From Plectrocnemia conspersa (lineage: Eukaryota > Arthropoda > Insecta > Trichoptera > Polycentropodidae): DNA of 64,000 nucleotides. A model generated the notes under the pieces. It ran no database searches, was not told the origin of the DNA, and was given only the letters and a program-made list of their open reading frames with translations. A program made the position numbers and the translations under genes. Each line of letters starts with the position of its first letter. Position 1 is the stretch's first letter. Where the stretch lies: positions 2,666,001 to 2,730,000 of the forward strand of contig VTFK01000002.1 in NCBI GenBank assembly GCA_009617715.1. Direction: 5' to 3'. Below, piece after piece: positions 27,501 to 39,242 of the stretch.

Positions 27501-30435
27501 TTCAGAACACTTTTCACGACATTTAAGAAACAACGAGTTACTGTCAATAACAGGTAATAAAATAATATATTGTAGCATTTTTTTTTATTGACATATTATT
27601 TACTTTCAGAGGATGAAAAACCCGATTGGACTCATGAAAGTATATTTTTTGATATTTTACGTAATATAAATCATCACGTTCTTAATCATAAACTAATATA
27701 AAAATACAATTTAGATCAAAAAGATTGGTATATCAAATATCCAGCGTGCGGCGGTGTCAATCAGTCACCTATTGATTTGATTAAAAGAGAAGCCAAAGTA
27801 ATTCGTCACGGAGATTGCCTTCATTGGAGCAATTATTTAAACAACAAGTTCCTGATTTTGAACAACACTGGACACACAAGTAAATATGTTATATTCGAGT
27901 GTAGTGATTAGGGACAAATAACTATAGAATACTTTTTAAATATACTGTTACACACACATGAATAAAAATTGAATCGTAAAAAAATACTAGATTTATAAGG
28001 ATGGGTACATTTCTTGTTTGTTTTAAGATCAGTAAAGTTATGCCATGAGGGTGAAAGGTCAAAAATAGACTACCATAACTATAGACTCATATAAGCATTC
28101 CAACTTTATAACAGATTAGATCTTCACAAAATTAATATAGCTTTATAAAATTACCCAATATATAAAGTTTAGTGTTTATTTGGTATATTTATGGATCTAT
28201 CGTAAAGTTATATCTGCGACCGTTATATAAATGTATCAATTTAGAAGTTTCCCTTAGACTGTATTATGTTAGATAGGGTATTCTATTTTTGTACCTTTTG
28301 TATCTCTAATATTTATATTAATGACAAATAAAAATAAAGTTGAATGCAGATGACACTGTGATATTTTATCGTGACGTTCATTGAAAAGACCGGTAATCAA
28401 ATATGCAATCGATTAATGATGAGAATATAGAACGTAAGGACACAACAAAATATCTTAGTCGAATCGCTGAAGGTCTCACTTTTCAATATTAATTAGGATA
28501 TATAATACAGTCAAAAATATTGAAATTTTAAATACATTTCAAGGTATTTTGTCAGGTGCTATATTTAAGGCCGTCTATTTTGCTTTAATCCATACTCACA
28601 TTGTTTTATGTGGGAATGTACTGACAAATTTAGAATGGCCAACCTTCAAGTGATGTAAAATAGAGCCTAAAGATACTTTCCAAAAGAAAGAAAAAATATA
28701 TACTGAGACTAATAGCTTACTGGGGAAACTGAGAAAAGAATTACAAATATATTAAAAATAAAGCATTTAAGCAAACACCGCTAAATTTGGTATAATTATC
28801 AACAGTGTTCTAAGTTTTAAAACAGAACCTTTTAAATACTTTTTGCATATTTTACGATTTATCTATTTTCATATTTTACGATTTTACTAAAATTTATAAT
28901 AAATTTTAGCATTTATAGAAAATTGCTCAAAATTCACTAAACAATTAAATTAAAGGTGGCTGCTATGGCAAAGGGAAAAAAATAGATTAATTAATGTACC
29001 AGTGCATTTATCTTAAAATACTACTTTTGTCAAAAACCATCAAACACAGTTGATAATGCAAAACGTTGAGCATATGGAATAGCAAAACAATATAGCTAAC
29101 AGTTTAATATCGCACATTTTTGTTTAATTATTAGAGCTACTATGCTATTCAGACTATTGCATATTAAAAATAATAGCATACGTTCTGACATGGTTTCATA
29201 CTTACTGACAATACCACTGGTATATTGTGCTAGTATTATATTAACAAATCGCCATATTAATTTCTGTTTAATTGTCACTTAAATATTCATCATATCATCG
29301 GAAATCATTGTCACTACTTCGTAAAAATTGATTAATTAATCATTTAAAAATTGCTGGCAAATTAAATTTATATCATAAAATTCTCGCATCTAATCTAAGT
29401 ACGCTTAAAGTGCATACTGACTCGCTAATGCGCATGCGCAAGTCATGCAATTAAAAACCGAATTCAATGCTCGCCAAATCTGCTACTTGGCGCAACCGTC
29501 GATAAAACTAGCAAATTTAAAAAATAAAAGTTTTTATTTACCTATTGATATTAATATTATTTATTTATACGGCGCATCAAACGCATGTACAATATGAACC
29601 TCACGTTACTGATATACAATATGTTTTACAGTTGAAGCCCAATCAACGTTTGCGAACTTCTTTCCTCTTCCGACACTAGAAGGAGGTCCTCTCAAGGGAG
29701 TGTACAACTTTGCCAGCATGCATTGGCACTGGGGTAGAAATAATGAAGAAGGATCAGAGCACACATTAAATTCAAAAGCATTACCAATTGAATTGCACAT
29801 CATCCACTACAGTTCGAAATTCAAGTTAGTATTATTTAAAGCGTTTGCAATTTTCTAAAAAAATATTATAATTTGGTATTGCTCAATTTCAGATCACTTA
29901 CGCACGCCATAGCTTCTGGAAAACGAGATGCTTTAGTTGTCGTTGGAATCTTGTTCGAGGTTCGCTCACTTTATATATTCTTTAATGCGTGTTTTGAAAG
30001 TTACGTTTAATAATTATATAAACGGTATTTCAGTTATCAAGTTTTCCCACTCTTGGCATGTCTTCGCTTACACGCTCAATGTTGAAAGCTAGAAACCAAG
30101 GAGTGCAAAAAGGAGCTTTGCCATTAGGTCAGCTGGGACTAGGCTTTTCCGATGGCTTTTATACATATGATGGTTCCTTGACCACTCCTCCGTGTTATCC
30201 CATCGTTCGTTGGATTATAATGATGAAACCACTTCCGATAACCCTACACGATGTAAGTATGATTTATTATAGGTAAATTGTAATATTATATATTCATCGT
30301 TGACGTTGTTCACAGCTCAAAGTGTTCCGCGCCGTAAAAGTTGATGGTCACTCACTAGTAGACAATTATAGGACAGTACAACCACTCAACCGTAGAGAAG
30401 TCCACATATACAACAGTTGCAGACACTTTCGTTGA
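24516..30435 (+). CDS. Secreted alpha-carbonic anhydrase
   Basis: Catalyses reversible hydration of CO2. Exons: 24516-24567, 24623-24777, 24864-24950, 25073-25118, 27506-27553, 27610-27639, 27715-27879, 29632-29824, 29893-29959, 30034-30252, 30316-30435. All phases join, giving 393 residues. Residues 1-17 (KIILLSLSILCVS) form a signal peptide. Residues 18-140 are an acidic, poorly conserved N-terminal region built from several tiny exons. The catalytic domain begins near NQKDWYIKYPACGGVNQSPID. The zinc ligands are intact: H225 and H227 in MHWHWG, and H250 in ELHIIH. Also present are the E237 gatekeeper (GSEH), H193 as the His64-like proton shuttle (NNTGHT), T331 in SLTTPPC, and the C151/C335 pair expected to form the disulfide of extracellular forms. 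No GPI or membrane anchor is seen at the C-terminus, so it is probably secreted. AATAAA lies at 30581-30586. The least certain parts are the small exons 3-6, which could be alternatively spliced. A decayed tandem copy lies about 6 kb downstream. Confidence 0.88.
25339..25391. repeat. Local duplication of TGTGATTTAATAGAGGTT
   Basis: An 18-bp unit occurs twice, 36 bp apart start to start, inside carbonic anhydrase intron 4. It is a simple replication-slippage type duplication. Confidence 0.7.
28260..28760 (+). mobile_element. LINE (Jockey/CR1-type) reverse-transcriptase remnant
   Basis: Inside carbonic anhydrase intron 7, broken frames follow the order of a LINE RT. There is an LYIND-like piece (ISNIYINDK), then the catalytic block LNADDTVIFYRD, then TTKYL, then LIHTHIVLCGNV, corresponding to the usual SH..YG...WG segment. 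Stops and frameshifts between the blocks show it is dead. The sense orientation is the same as the host gene. Confidence 0.65.
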
Positions 30436-30580
30436 TTAACTAAAAAGTCCACAGCCTTTCTATTTTGACATGTTTAAATATGTTCCTGTATATATTTATA
30501 AGCGACCTAAATTATTTTTTAATGTTAAGAGTTACTACTATTCGTACATATTTACATTAACACTATCTGTGATTTGTATT

Positions 30581-30586
30581 AATAAA
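30581..30586 (+). terminator. Polyadenylation signal of carbonic anhydrase gene
   Basis: AATAAA lies about 150 bp after the stop codon and is the first canonical hexamer on the sense strand. Confidence 0.6.
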
Positions 30587-30654
30587 TTGTACTAAATATA
30601 AACATGTTTTTTAATTACCGAATAATTTCCTTGAGTTACAACCATGGCTTATGT

Positions 30655-30705
30655 GGAGTTTGAGTCGGAGTTAATGTCGTAAAAAATTGACCGACTCCAA
30701 CATTT
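30655..30705. repeat. Short repeat remnant with GAGTCGGAG / CCGACTCC motifs
   Basis: GAGTTTGAGTCGGAGTTAAT is followed by TGACCGACTCCAAC, an imperfect inverted pair. GAGTCGGAG-type ends are common in arthropod DNA-transposon debris. No further element could be delimited. Confidence 0.35.
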
Positions 30706-30719
30706 TTTTTAATTTTCTT

Positions 30720-31990
30720 TAGCACATTGAACACGTGTCCATAAAAACATTGTAGACACGGGAGCCGTTTTCAGTGCGATTGTAAGACGTGCTATGTAGC
30801 CCAAAATTATTTAGCATCGCTAGTGATGTTTGCATTTCATCTCAGCAACACAGAAAAACAGTTTCAATTTACACTATTTTTTATAGCTTTAGTTCGGTCA
30901 TTCTTATGTTATTAGAATCAGCTTAATTCTGCATCAACCTATACCTACACTTGCATATACGGAATACATATGGTAAATTATTTATTATTTTTAAGAAATA
31001 CATTATACACATACACGTCAATATACATATGTGAATTAGGTAGACATGGCCTTTTTTTGATTAATGCTTTTTGAAATACTTTTATTTTTTAATATTCAAA
31101 TACTTCATCCAATTTATATTCAATATTTGAATAGTTGAAAACTGCGAATAATTGAGAACCCTACTCCACTACAACTAGCGTTACAATATTGTACATCGCC
31201 ACTGGTAGGTGGGTTCTCAGATAATTATTTACATTACAACATTTGGTAAAAGCCTTTCGTGCGTTCTGCTTCGAAGAATAGCCGGTCGTCTCAAGTATTT
31301 TTTTTTTATAACTTTTTTCATGTTTACAATTAGTTATTAGCTAAAATTTGATAAAAAATAAGAATATAAAATAATATGTTAATGATTATAATTTAAAGGA
31401 AAAATAAAAAATAACTTTTATAATTTAAACAAAAGAAATAGAAACATATGAAAAAAATACAATAAATTATGTGATAATTTTAGTACACTTCACTGAAGAT
31501 CTGGAACCATTGATATGTTGTCTTTAACCTCTAAAGCAATATGTGCTTTGGTAATTTGTGCTTATATTTAAATTTAATGTTGTGTTTATCGTTGTCACTG
31601 ATACACGTGCTTAGTGGGTTAGTGTGGTTTCGCTAAATATTTTTATATTATTTTCTGGTATGAAAATGACAGTGCTCTTTAATTGTTGGTATTTGAAGGC
31701 AAATATGCATTTTTTTAAGGTTAGTATAAAAAGGTGTATTACATATTATTTGCATAGATTTATTTTTAATTACTTGTAATTTAGAAAAAATAGTGTTGCT
31801 GGACTTAAAAACAATATAATTATCGTGCTCTTTCTAATAATTATTAGTCAAAGGGCTGCAATAGCGACAAATCCTTTAGAGGAATGTTGCAAAATATGTT
31901 TATTAAATTCATTTTAAGATCGAGCTAGATTGTATATATCTGATATTTCTGCTATTTTTAGCTCATATTTTACATGTATTAAAAATAAAT
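30720..31990. other. Intergenic AT-rich DNA, no feature recognised
   Basis: No open frame with recognisable motifs and no clear repeats. The last few hundred bases may belong to the 3' part of the minus-strand LINE that follows. Confidence 0.4.
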
Positions 31991-31994
31991 AATA

Positions 31995-33930
31995 AAAAAA
32001 TAGGTTTAAAGTTCAGGTGTATGCCCAGGTATATAACGCTTGTTTTCCTTTTTACGTTACTACCCTCTTCATTTAGGAGAGGTGGTGGCAGATTATCTAC
32101 GTTTTGTGAAATTAATTGTTTCTGTTTTAATACGGTTGATTTTAAGTTTCCACCTCTTAAAATATTTACTTAGAATTTCAAAACATTTTTGTAATTTATT
32201 CACGATTGGTTTAAGACTGTAAGCACTTGTTAAAATAACTGTATCGTCAGCGTACATAGATAAAAGCGTATTTATTATTTTTGGGATAACGCACAAATAC
32301 AAGATAAAGAGAAACGGCCCGAGCAAACTTTACTGAGGAACTCTAGCTGGAATTTTCCGTGGTATCAAGTGTTCATTATTTAGTGAAACAACATGGCGTT
32401 TCGTATTTGTATAGTTTATGAAGCAAATCATCATTTTTTCAATACCTAAAATTAAAAGACCTGTACTCTTTTTCATATTGAAATTAGCGCATATATGCTT
32501 CATTAAATTATTTTCGTGGAAATCAAAAAGTTTGTTAATAATTTTATTCCCCAAACGCATAAGGATTATTTTTTCCAATAAATTGCTAAATGACGGTAAT
32601 AAGCTGACTATATTACGGTAATAAACTGACGAAATGACGGTAATAAATTAACTAATCAAAATTTTAGAATCCTTATCGGGTTTTTTATCGGATGAATTTT
32701 AGTGGTTTTCTAAATGGTTGAGAAATACCCAACAGATATGCAGGCGCTAAATATGTTTGTTAAGTAATAAATGCAAATCACAGAAAAGTGTTTATCTAAT
32801 CTGTTAATTCCAGGACTTTTAAAATACATTTAACATTTCTCGTGAGCTTATTTTGCGAAATAAATCTTTATCTACCGCGTAGCCTTCTATTTTTTTTAGA
32901 GTATTTATTTTTTGAAGTAAGTTTATACAATACAGAAAAAAGCGTCACTTTACATCTCTACCTTGCCCTGATCCGTATCAACTATGATATTTTCAGTTTT
33001 AACGGTGGACTTTGTGTTTTTATTTTTGAAAAAAAATTAATTGAGCGATATATAAAATAATTGTTCCATAAAACGATTTGTTTGTTCATTACAATAGTAG
33101 AAAAATAGCAATAAATAAATATTATATATATATATGTTAAATAAAAATATTAGATTTAGCAACATTTTATTTGTAGTGTGCACTAAAAGGAATGATGTGT
33201 GCATTTAAATAAATAAACTGTGCATTAGCGTGTAGCCAACAACCAAAGTTGAGCGGCATTTGGTGTGGTCACTACTTGGATGTGTGACCGCTTGGTGTCT
33301 TTGACCATAATGCGTCGAGCTATTTAACCATTTATGCCAATTTATATAATCCTCCTTTTAAATAGATTAGTTGCAAAAAGTTATTCATGGGGTGTTCACT
33401 GTTCTGACTAGCGCATCTAATCTCTCCAACACTTAAATTAAAATCTTGTCATAGTAAACTAATTTAAGTATTTATTTTAATGCACATGTCTCTTAACACC
33501 GTTTATTTTCAAGCGATTTAATTATTTTCCAAATTAATAATGTTTTTAATTGCGAATACTTATTTTTTGACAATGTTTTCTCATTTTTTTTTAATAATCG
33601 ACAAGGTAGGTTCAATGTGATTATGTGCATTTGCTATTAGTAATATTTTAGCTTGTGTTGGCGTATATACTGCTGATATTTTAGCTTGTTTGATTACTGT
33701 TGATAAATAATGAATATCATCGTCGATTGTTTTGGTGTCCGCTGAGCCATAATGCTGATGCTTAGCCACTATACAGGACTCGACAATACTCTTGAAACCC
33801 TTCCAATTAGCATTGTCGTCAAATACAATTTTATGGATATCTTTAACCTCATTCTCCAATGTAAAAAAAACACAGGAAGGTGGTCTGAGGAGTTTTGATG
33901 TATTATATATCTGAGTTCTAAGCATTTTTT
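31995..33930 (-). mobile_element. Degraded Jockey-like LINE
   Basis: On the minus strand, reading from high to low coordinates, a frame at 33925-33581 has the features of the linker after the endonuclease domain (KLLRPPS, NWKGFKSIVES, TIDDDIHYLSTVIKQA, ISAVYTPTQ). About 940 bp further on, broken frames at 32578-32330 and 32326-32093 give KKSTGLLILGIEKM, a KIPARVPQ/SLLGPFLFILY join across a frame change, and the RT catalytic block MYADDTVILTSA followed by LKINRIKTETINFTK. Order and spacing fit one Jockey-clade element. Frame breaks show it is inactive. Confidence 0.7.
32592..32655. repeat. 22-bp tandem repeat, about three units
   Basis: ACGGTAATAA(G/A)CTGAC recurs with a 22-bp period (starts near 32593, 32615 and 32637). 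It lies within the LINE remnant. Confidence 0.7.
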
Positions 33931-34139
33931 TTTTTTATTTTTTTTTTCAACAAAAACAGTTTACCTAAAACATAAACATAATGTATATTTTACTACGCTC
34001 CAGTGTGTCAGAGTGTGATTTATTTACAATATATGCTTATAAATATTTCTTATTATTATTTATATAACATGGGAAAAAAATATTCAGCGACATCGCTTCC
34101 ACACAAATACATTTCTTATACTACCTAGGATATTGTTGA

Positions 34140-34280
34140 CTTTGTAAATCAAAATAATATTGGTTCTGTGACGTGACGTACAGGGGGAGGGAGTCTGGCT
34201 TGGTGTGATACCTTGTGACATAGAGGAGGAGGTGGTTAAGATTTTACGAAAATCCTGTGACATAATTTATGGAAGCCGCC
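34140..34280. repeat. Unclassified G-rich repeat fragment
   Basis: Contains GTGACGTGACGTACAGGGGG, a GAGGAGGAGGTGG block and a CCTGTGACATAATTTATGG tail. This resembles debris of DNA transposons common in arthropod genomes. Boundaries and family are unclear. Confidence 0.3.
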
Positions 34281-34603
34281 TAATATATACATTTATATAC
34301 TTATTATTATTTATTTACATGTGATGTATATGTAAATGTTACAGTAAAAGTTATATTTTCACTAGTGAATTCGAAATACACTTTCACCAATACCACTGAA
34401 AATATAATTTAACTGATTGCTCTAAAATGTTTCTCAACTCTCACAATTTGAGTCAAATCGAAACCTAACCTAATGAAAGTTCTAAAACGAATTATAGTTT
34501 TAACGCTTTCATTAGATGAAGTCCAAAATACAAACTAAGCCAACCCATCTCTCAGGGGTATATAACCCAAAAAAAAGTAAAGACAGACGTCGTATCTCGC
34601 ATA

Positions 34604-35195
34604 TTGCTGCAGAGTTTGTCTGCACTATATTTGATATTACTATGGACTTCTGATAAAAGAGTATTGGTCAAAGTATATTCAAATCGAATTTTAGTCAATA
34701 AGAGGTCGCAAAAACAATTATCACTTTTCAGAAGTCAAAAATCCACGTCAAAAGCAATAAAATTGCCATCAGCGCCGTTCCAGTGGGTACGCACGGTACT
34801 GAGCGTTCTCACTGTGACGGCGATGGCACAATTTTATTGCTTTTAGTGTGGATATTTAACTTCTTGAAAGGGATAATTGTTTTAGCGCTCTTCTATTAGG
34901 CAAAATTCGGTTTAGGTTTATTTTTTTCGATTCTCATTTATTGTAATTTTTGTATTATTGTTACAAAAGTCCTAATATAAACGCAAGCGTTTCCCCTGTG
35001 ACGGCGACGGCACGATTTTATTGCTTTTGACGTGGATTCTAAACTCTTTGAATTTAGCTAAAAAAAATACATGTTATTTAATGAAAAATACTATGAATAT
35101 TAAAAATATGGAAACATTAAAAAACGAATCACCGACTGGCCAACTTTTGTCCCTCCCCTTCCCCCTTCTGTAAAAATCTGAAATGCCGTCCCTGT
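34604..35195. repeat. Dispersed repeat family, copy A (with internal fold-back)
   Basis: This matches 50420-50810 over most of its length: GACTTCTGATA.AAGAGTATTGGTCAA, GCAAAAACAATTATCACTT.TCAGAA, GACGGCGACG.CACGATTTTATTGCTTTTGACGTG, and CCACTTTTG.CC/CCCTCC. Part matches 61290-61440. Within it, 34710-34770 and 34822-34883 are imperfect reverse complements, forming a fold-back of about 60-bp arms that copy B lacks. It lies between the two carbonic anhydrase copies. No coding frame is supported. Confidence 0.7.
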
Positions 35196-35604
35196 GCGTT
35201 GGAAACCAAAAAAACTTCCTCCATATCAATCAAGAGTATATCAGTACATAGGGCACATCATTCACTTTCATTTAAAATTCGCTTCTAACAGGAACTGTAA
35301 TCAAAAATATCCACCAGTTACTTTTGAATTGGGATACACAATTTGAACAGTTCATCCGAACTTCCGCTTCCCTCTTCACGTTACAGCTACGTCTAAAAAA
35401 ACATATTCTAATTCGACTGGATTCTACAGATGCATTCAAAGAATCCCAATTCGCTTTGCCTTCGCCATGATGAAAAAAATTACCATTAGATAATTTTTCT
35501 TTCGTTGTCAATTGTATGTCGCAATATCATCCAAAGCACCTGTAATTCAACAAAAATCATCACTCACTGACAAATACTAAATAACTTTATATAATTGGAA
35601 ACAA

Positions 35605-36135
35605 AACGTGAGAAATCTCACACGTCATCATGGGTGTAATAAAAATAAATTGTCACGTACTTTATAGTAATGAATTTTACATATGAAAATTTTATGTATG
35701 TTTGCATCATACAATTGCCACTTAAAGAGTTTCAAGCAGAATAAAGGCGTGAAAATTTGATTCGAAAATGTTTCTCCAAAAGGATGCCTTATAAAAAATT
35801 TACAAAGGCTTTCTCCTTATATTATTTTTATATTTATTGTGAAAGCTACTATGTAACCTGTCATAAATTATTTTACTCGTATACTGTAAAAATACTCATC
35901 AAAATGTAACCAGTTATCTATTTCAACAACTTCCCAGTTATTCAATATAATGTAATGCAAATTTCCTATAAATAATTGCTACTTTTTTTATCATAATAGC
36001 TTTCAGATTCATACAATTTCCTAACCATTTTAATTTCAATTAGAATAAATCGTGTATAATAGACAATGCTTAAAACATTTCTATTAAATTTCTCATCAAC
36101 ACTTTAATTATTGAGGTCATATTTTTAATGATCTA
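35605..36135. repeat. Segmental duplication, copy 2 (upstream of carbonic anhydrase pseudogene)
   Basis: Collinear with about 21110-21680; landmarks are listed under copy 1. Beyond 36135 it leads directly into sequence related to the promoter and first exon of the carbonic anhydrase gene. The whole upstream flank was therefore duplicated with the gene, while about 2.3 kb present in copy 1 is absent here. Confidence 0.7.
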
Positions 36136-36476
36136 TTTAATGCAGTGTTTCTTTTGGAATATATGATTTATAAAATAATAATAAATCGTTCGATTTAAAA
36201 ATATATAGTACTTTTAATTAGTTTTTTATATAATGCTTACACTTTTATCGTTGAAAAAGTTATTATATAATAAAAAAAATTTATAAAACTAAAATATTTA
36301 CTTAAAGTGCATTGAATCTATTAATGCCGATTATTTTTGCGATAACTAATTGAAAATTTGTTTTTCTTCAATATATGTACGTAAGCAAAGCATTTTCTTT
36401 TAGTATTCAATGATTACTTGTATATCGAGAAATGTATTCGTATTATACACTTTTGATTTAGTGTATCACTCACAGC

Positions 36477-38490
36477 AATGAATTCCTAATTAATATTTAT
36501 ATCTTTAAGCATACTAATATGTGTCTCCAGAGATGAGTAAACAAAATAAACGAAACATGATATAGTAAACCCAAAACAGTTTACTCGGCTGTAGAAAATT
36601 GGAACTTGTTGAGTGAGGCTTTATTGACTTTGGAAAACCTTTTTGTGTCAAACAAAGATTCTGAATCGGTAAGAAACGACATTATATTGTTTATTTCTAT
36701 TTCTTCGCTTAAATTCTTTGAAGTGGAAAATTGTATTGCATGGAATATAAAATCATATTTTTTGAGTAAAATTTTGTAGATAAAGGGTTTACAATATAAT
36801 ATAGCTTATATAATTGTAAAATATACACCGATCAATAAAATTTATTTATTTATTTTAAATCTTCCGTTATAACATGACAGGCGTTAGCCCAATGCGTTAC
36901 AAACAGGGTAAACACCAGTTTTGTATTTCAACAAAATACTCAGTGAAGAAAAAATACTAGAATTAGGTAAGAATCCAATATATGAAATAAGTAAAAACAT
37001 TTTATTTAAAAAAATTTTGCTGACGATAATATATATTTGTAATGGTACTAATATTTTAACGGCGGTGTACCAAAGAGAATACGCTCAAAGTCATATTTAT
37101 CGTCTAAATTATTTTTAAATAACCATCGTATATTTTATAATTAGTACGCAATAGCGGAATTTCCTGTCCTTTAACGATGCTTTTGTTCATATGGACATCA
37201 ATGAGACTTCCCGATTGAAGAGGTAGTGACGGCTTCTCTTGTGCCGATACCGAACTGTCAACACCAGGAAGAGGCGAAGCCCTAGTATGCCATGATTCAA
37301 AAGTTGCATTAACGCCGGTGGTAGAACGCACATGTCGGCGTCGGCGTATCGGTACACCCTCGAAAACGATTTTTTTTGTTTTACTTTAACCAGAGTAATC
37401 ATATAAATATTAACACCCATTAATTTTTATTTCAGACCAATGAATGCGTTACTCGCATCACAACAATTTGATGTCAAAAATAGGTATTTAAATAAAAATA
37501 TTGTAGCACATTATTAATAAAGAATTCACACAAAATGTATTTGCTTTTAGAACATCATCCATTTGTGTGGGCTTACAAAGGTGTATACAAATTTAAATCA
37601 CTAACCTTCTTACATAAAACTATCATAAGATAAATATTTAGATCAAAAACATTGGTACATCAAATATCCAGAGTGCATGTCAACCAATCACCAATCACCA
37701 ATCAATTTGAATAAGGGTAAAGCTAGAGGAATTCAGCATGGATGTTGCCTACGTTGGAAAAATTATTTCGACATTAAGGACCTTATTTTACTATCACTCT
37801 GGGGTAGAGACAATATAAAGAGATCGGAACACACGTTGAATTCCAAGGCATTGCCAATAGAGCTGCATTTGATCCACTACAATTCTAAATTTTCGTTATT
37901 ATTATACTATATAGAATGTTTATACCATTCTAATACTATTTTTTTAAGTACTTTCTTACTTTAAGATCATACATGGACTCTGTAAATTCAAAAAAGAAGA
38001 AGATGCTTTAGTTGTTGTTGGAATACTGTTTGAAGTTCGCTCATTGTAAATATTCATGGTCTGTAAATTATAAGTTTGATAGTATATATTAATGGTATTT
38101 TAGTTATCAAAATATCAAACACACGGCATGACCCAGTTTTCAAAATCAATATTGAGTGCTAGAAAACAATGAGTACAAAGAAAAGCTTTGCCTTTAGGCC
38201 ATCTAGGATTAGGTTTCTTTGATGGATTTTATACATATCAAGGATCCTTGACCGCTCCCCCTTGTTATCCCATTATTTGTTGGATTATAATGATGAACCC
38301 GCTTCCGCTAAATAAATAAATATTTTTTTATAGTTACAAGGTAAACCCACTCACCATTAAGATTTCACAGCTCAAAGTATTCCGTAAAGTTAAAATTGAT
38401 GGTAACCAACTGATCCACAATTACAGGAAGCTACAACCACTCGACAACAGAAAAGTCCAAATATACAACAAATGCAAAGTTCATCACTGA
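36477..38490 (+). pseudogene. Carbonic anhydrase pseudogene (tandem copy)
   Basis: A decayed duplicate of the upstream carbonic anhydrase. The start-exon equivalent (36477) begins ATG AAT TCC TAA, so translation ends at once. Exon-2-like sequence lies at 36579-36668. At 37642-37892 the exon-7 and exon-8 equivalents are fused by a deletion that removed the intron and the segment carrying the first two zinc histidines; LWGRDNIKRSEHTLNSKALP and ELHLIHYNSKF remain. Exon-9-like sequence (37965-38040) has lost its splice context. The exon-10 equivalent (38104-38310) has CAA TGA in place of CAA GGA, but still reads GFYTYQGSLTAPPCYP. The last exon (38371-38490) is intact at 120 nt with its acceptor and stop. 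Conservation of the promoter-proximal region and of the non-coding flank shows it arose by DNA duplication, not retroposition. Confidence 0.9.
37104..37358 (-). other. GC-rich open frame inside the pseudogene, possible captured exon
   Basis: On the minus strand a frame runs from an AG at 37360-37359 to a stop at about 37104, some 84 codons. It includes RSTTGVNATFESWHTRASP, PLPGVDSSVSAQEKPSLPL and a YKIYDGYLKII end. The upstream two-thirds is close to 50 percent GC, unlike everything around it, and the composition looks protein-like. I do not recognise the protein. It has no equivalent in the intact carbonic anhydrase gene, so it is an insertion, perhaps a captured terminal exon or a retrocopy piece. 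Confidence 0.35.
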
Positions 38491-39203
38491 TTTGATTACC
38501 AATACTTTCTATATTTCTATATATTTATAAGGAATATTTATATTTATTGTATTTGTAAATTCATCATTAATTATTTTACATCATGTACAGTTTTTAAGTA
38601 TTATAATAAATATACATATACATGACTATATACAGTACTTTAATTTTACACTAAAATGAATAAAAATGGTGCTAAAGTGATATAATTTTACACTAAAATA
38701 TAATTATATCGTTTTTTCTTGGTAGATTGCAATAAAATAATAATAAAAGTAATGTTTTTAGTTTAGCGAAGATTTTAAAGCAGTAAATAATAACACATAA
38801 AAGCTTATTTTATTACCAAAACCATTGATAGTAACGAATCTATACTTTGTGGCAATTTTTTTACATAGAAATAAATGTTAAAATCGACTACAAAAAATTA
38901 TTCATACAGCATTTGATAATCGATTTTATTAATAATAATATAAATTAACATATAAAAAAGGTAAAAAGCATTGTTAAATTTGTACAGAAAAATTCCCTTC
39001 TACTTTAAAAATTCATAAACATAATCCGGTAAAAACTAAAATTTTAATTAAATTAGGTCAACACTAAATATTAAAATGTAGCATAATCAATAATAGAACA
39101 GGAATTTGAAGCCAGTTTTATATATATTACGCTAAGTCAAGTGTTATGAAAATAAAATCTTATTAAAAATAATAATTGATCTAGTAAGCCTTACAATAAT
39201 TAT

Positions 39204-39242
39204 GTTTAATAGATCCCTTACAATGTAAAGGATCTATTAAAC
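39204..39242. repeat. Near-perfect palindrome, 19-bp arms
   Basis: GTTTAATAGATCC at 39204-39216 pairs exactly with GGATCTATTAAAC at 39230-39242, and the inner TTACA-A-TGTAA is also a perfect palindrome. Together they form an almost loop-less 39-base palindrome with one mismatch. Weaker symmetry continues outward for about ten bases. It may be a tiny fold-back element. Confidence 0.75.

Noticed and set aside
32842..33060. 72-codon + frame with hydrophobic residues
   Set aside because: It is antisense to the LINE remnant and has no supporting motif.
35272..35511. 79-codon minus-strand frame near 35.4 kb
   Set aside because: The composition is somewhat coding-like, but no family, start context or splice sites were found; probably repeat debris.
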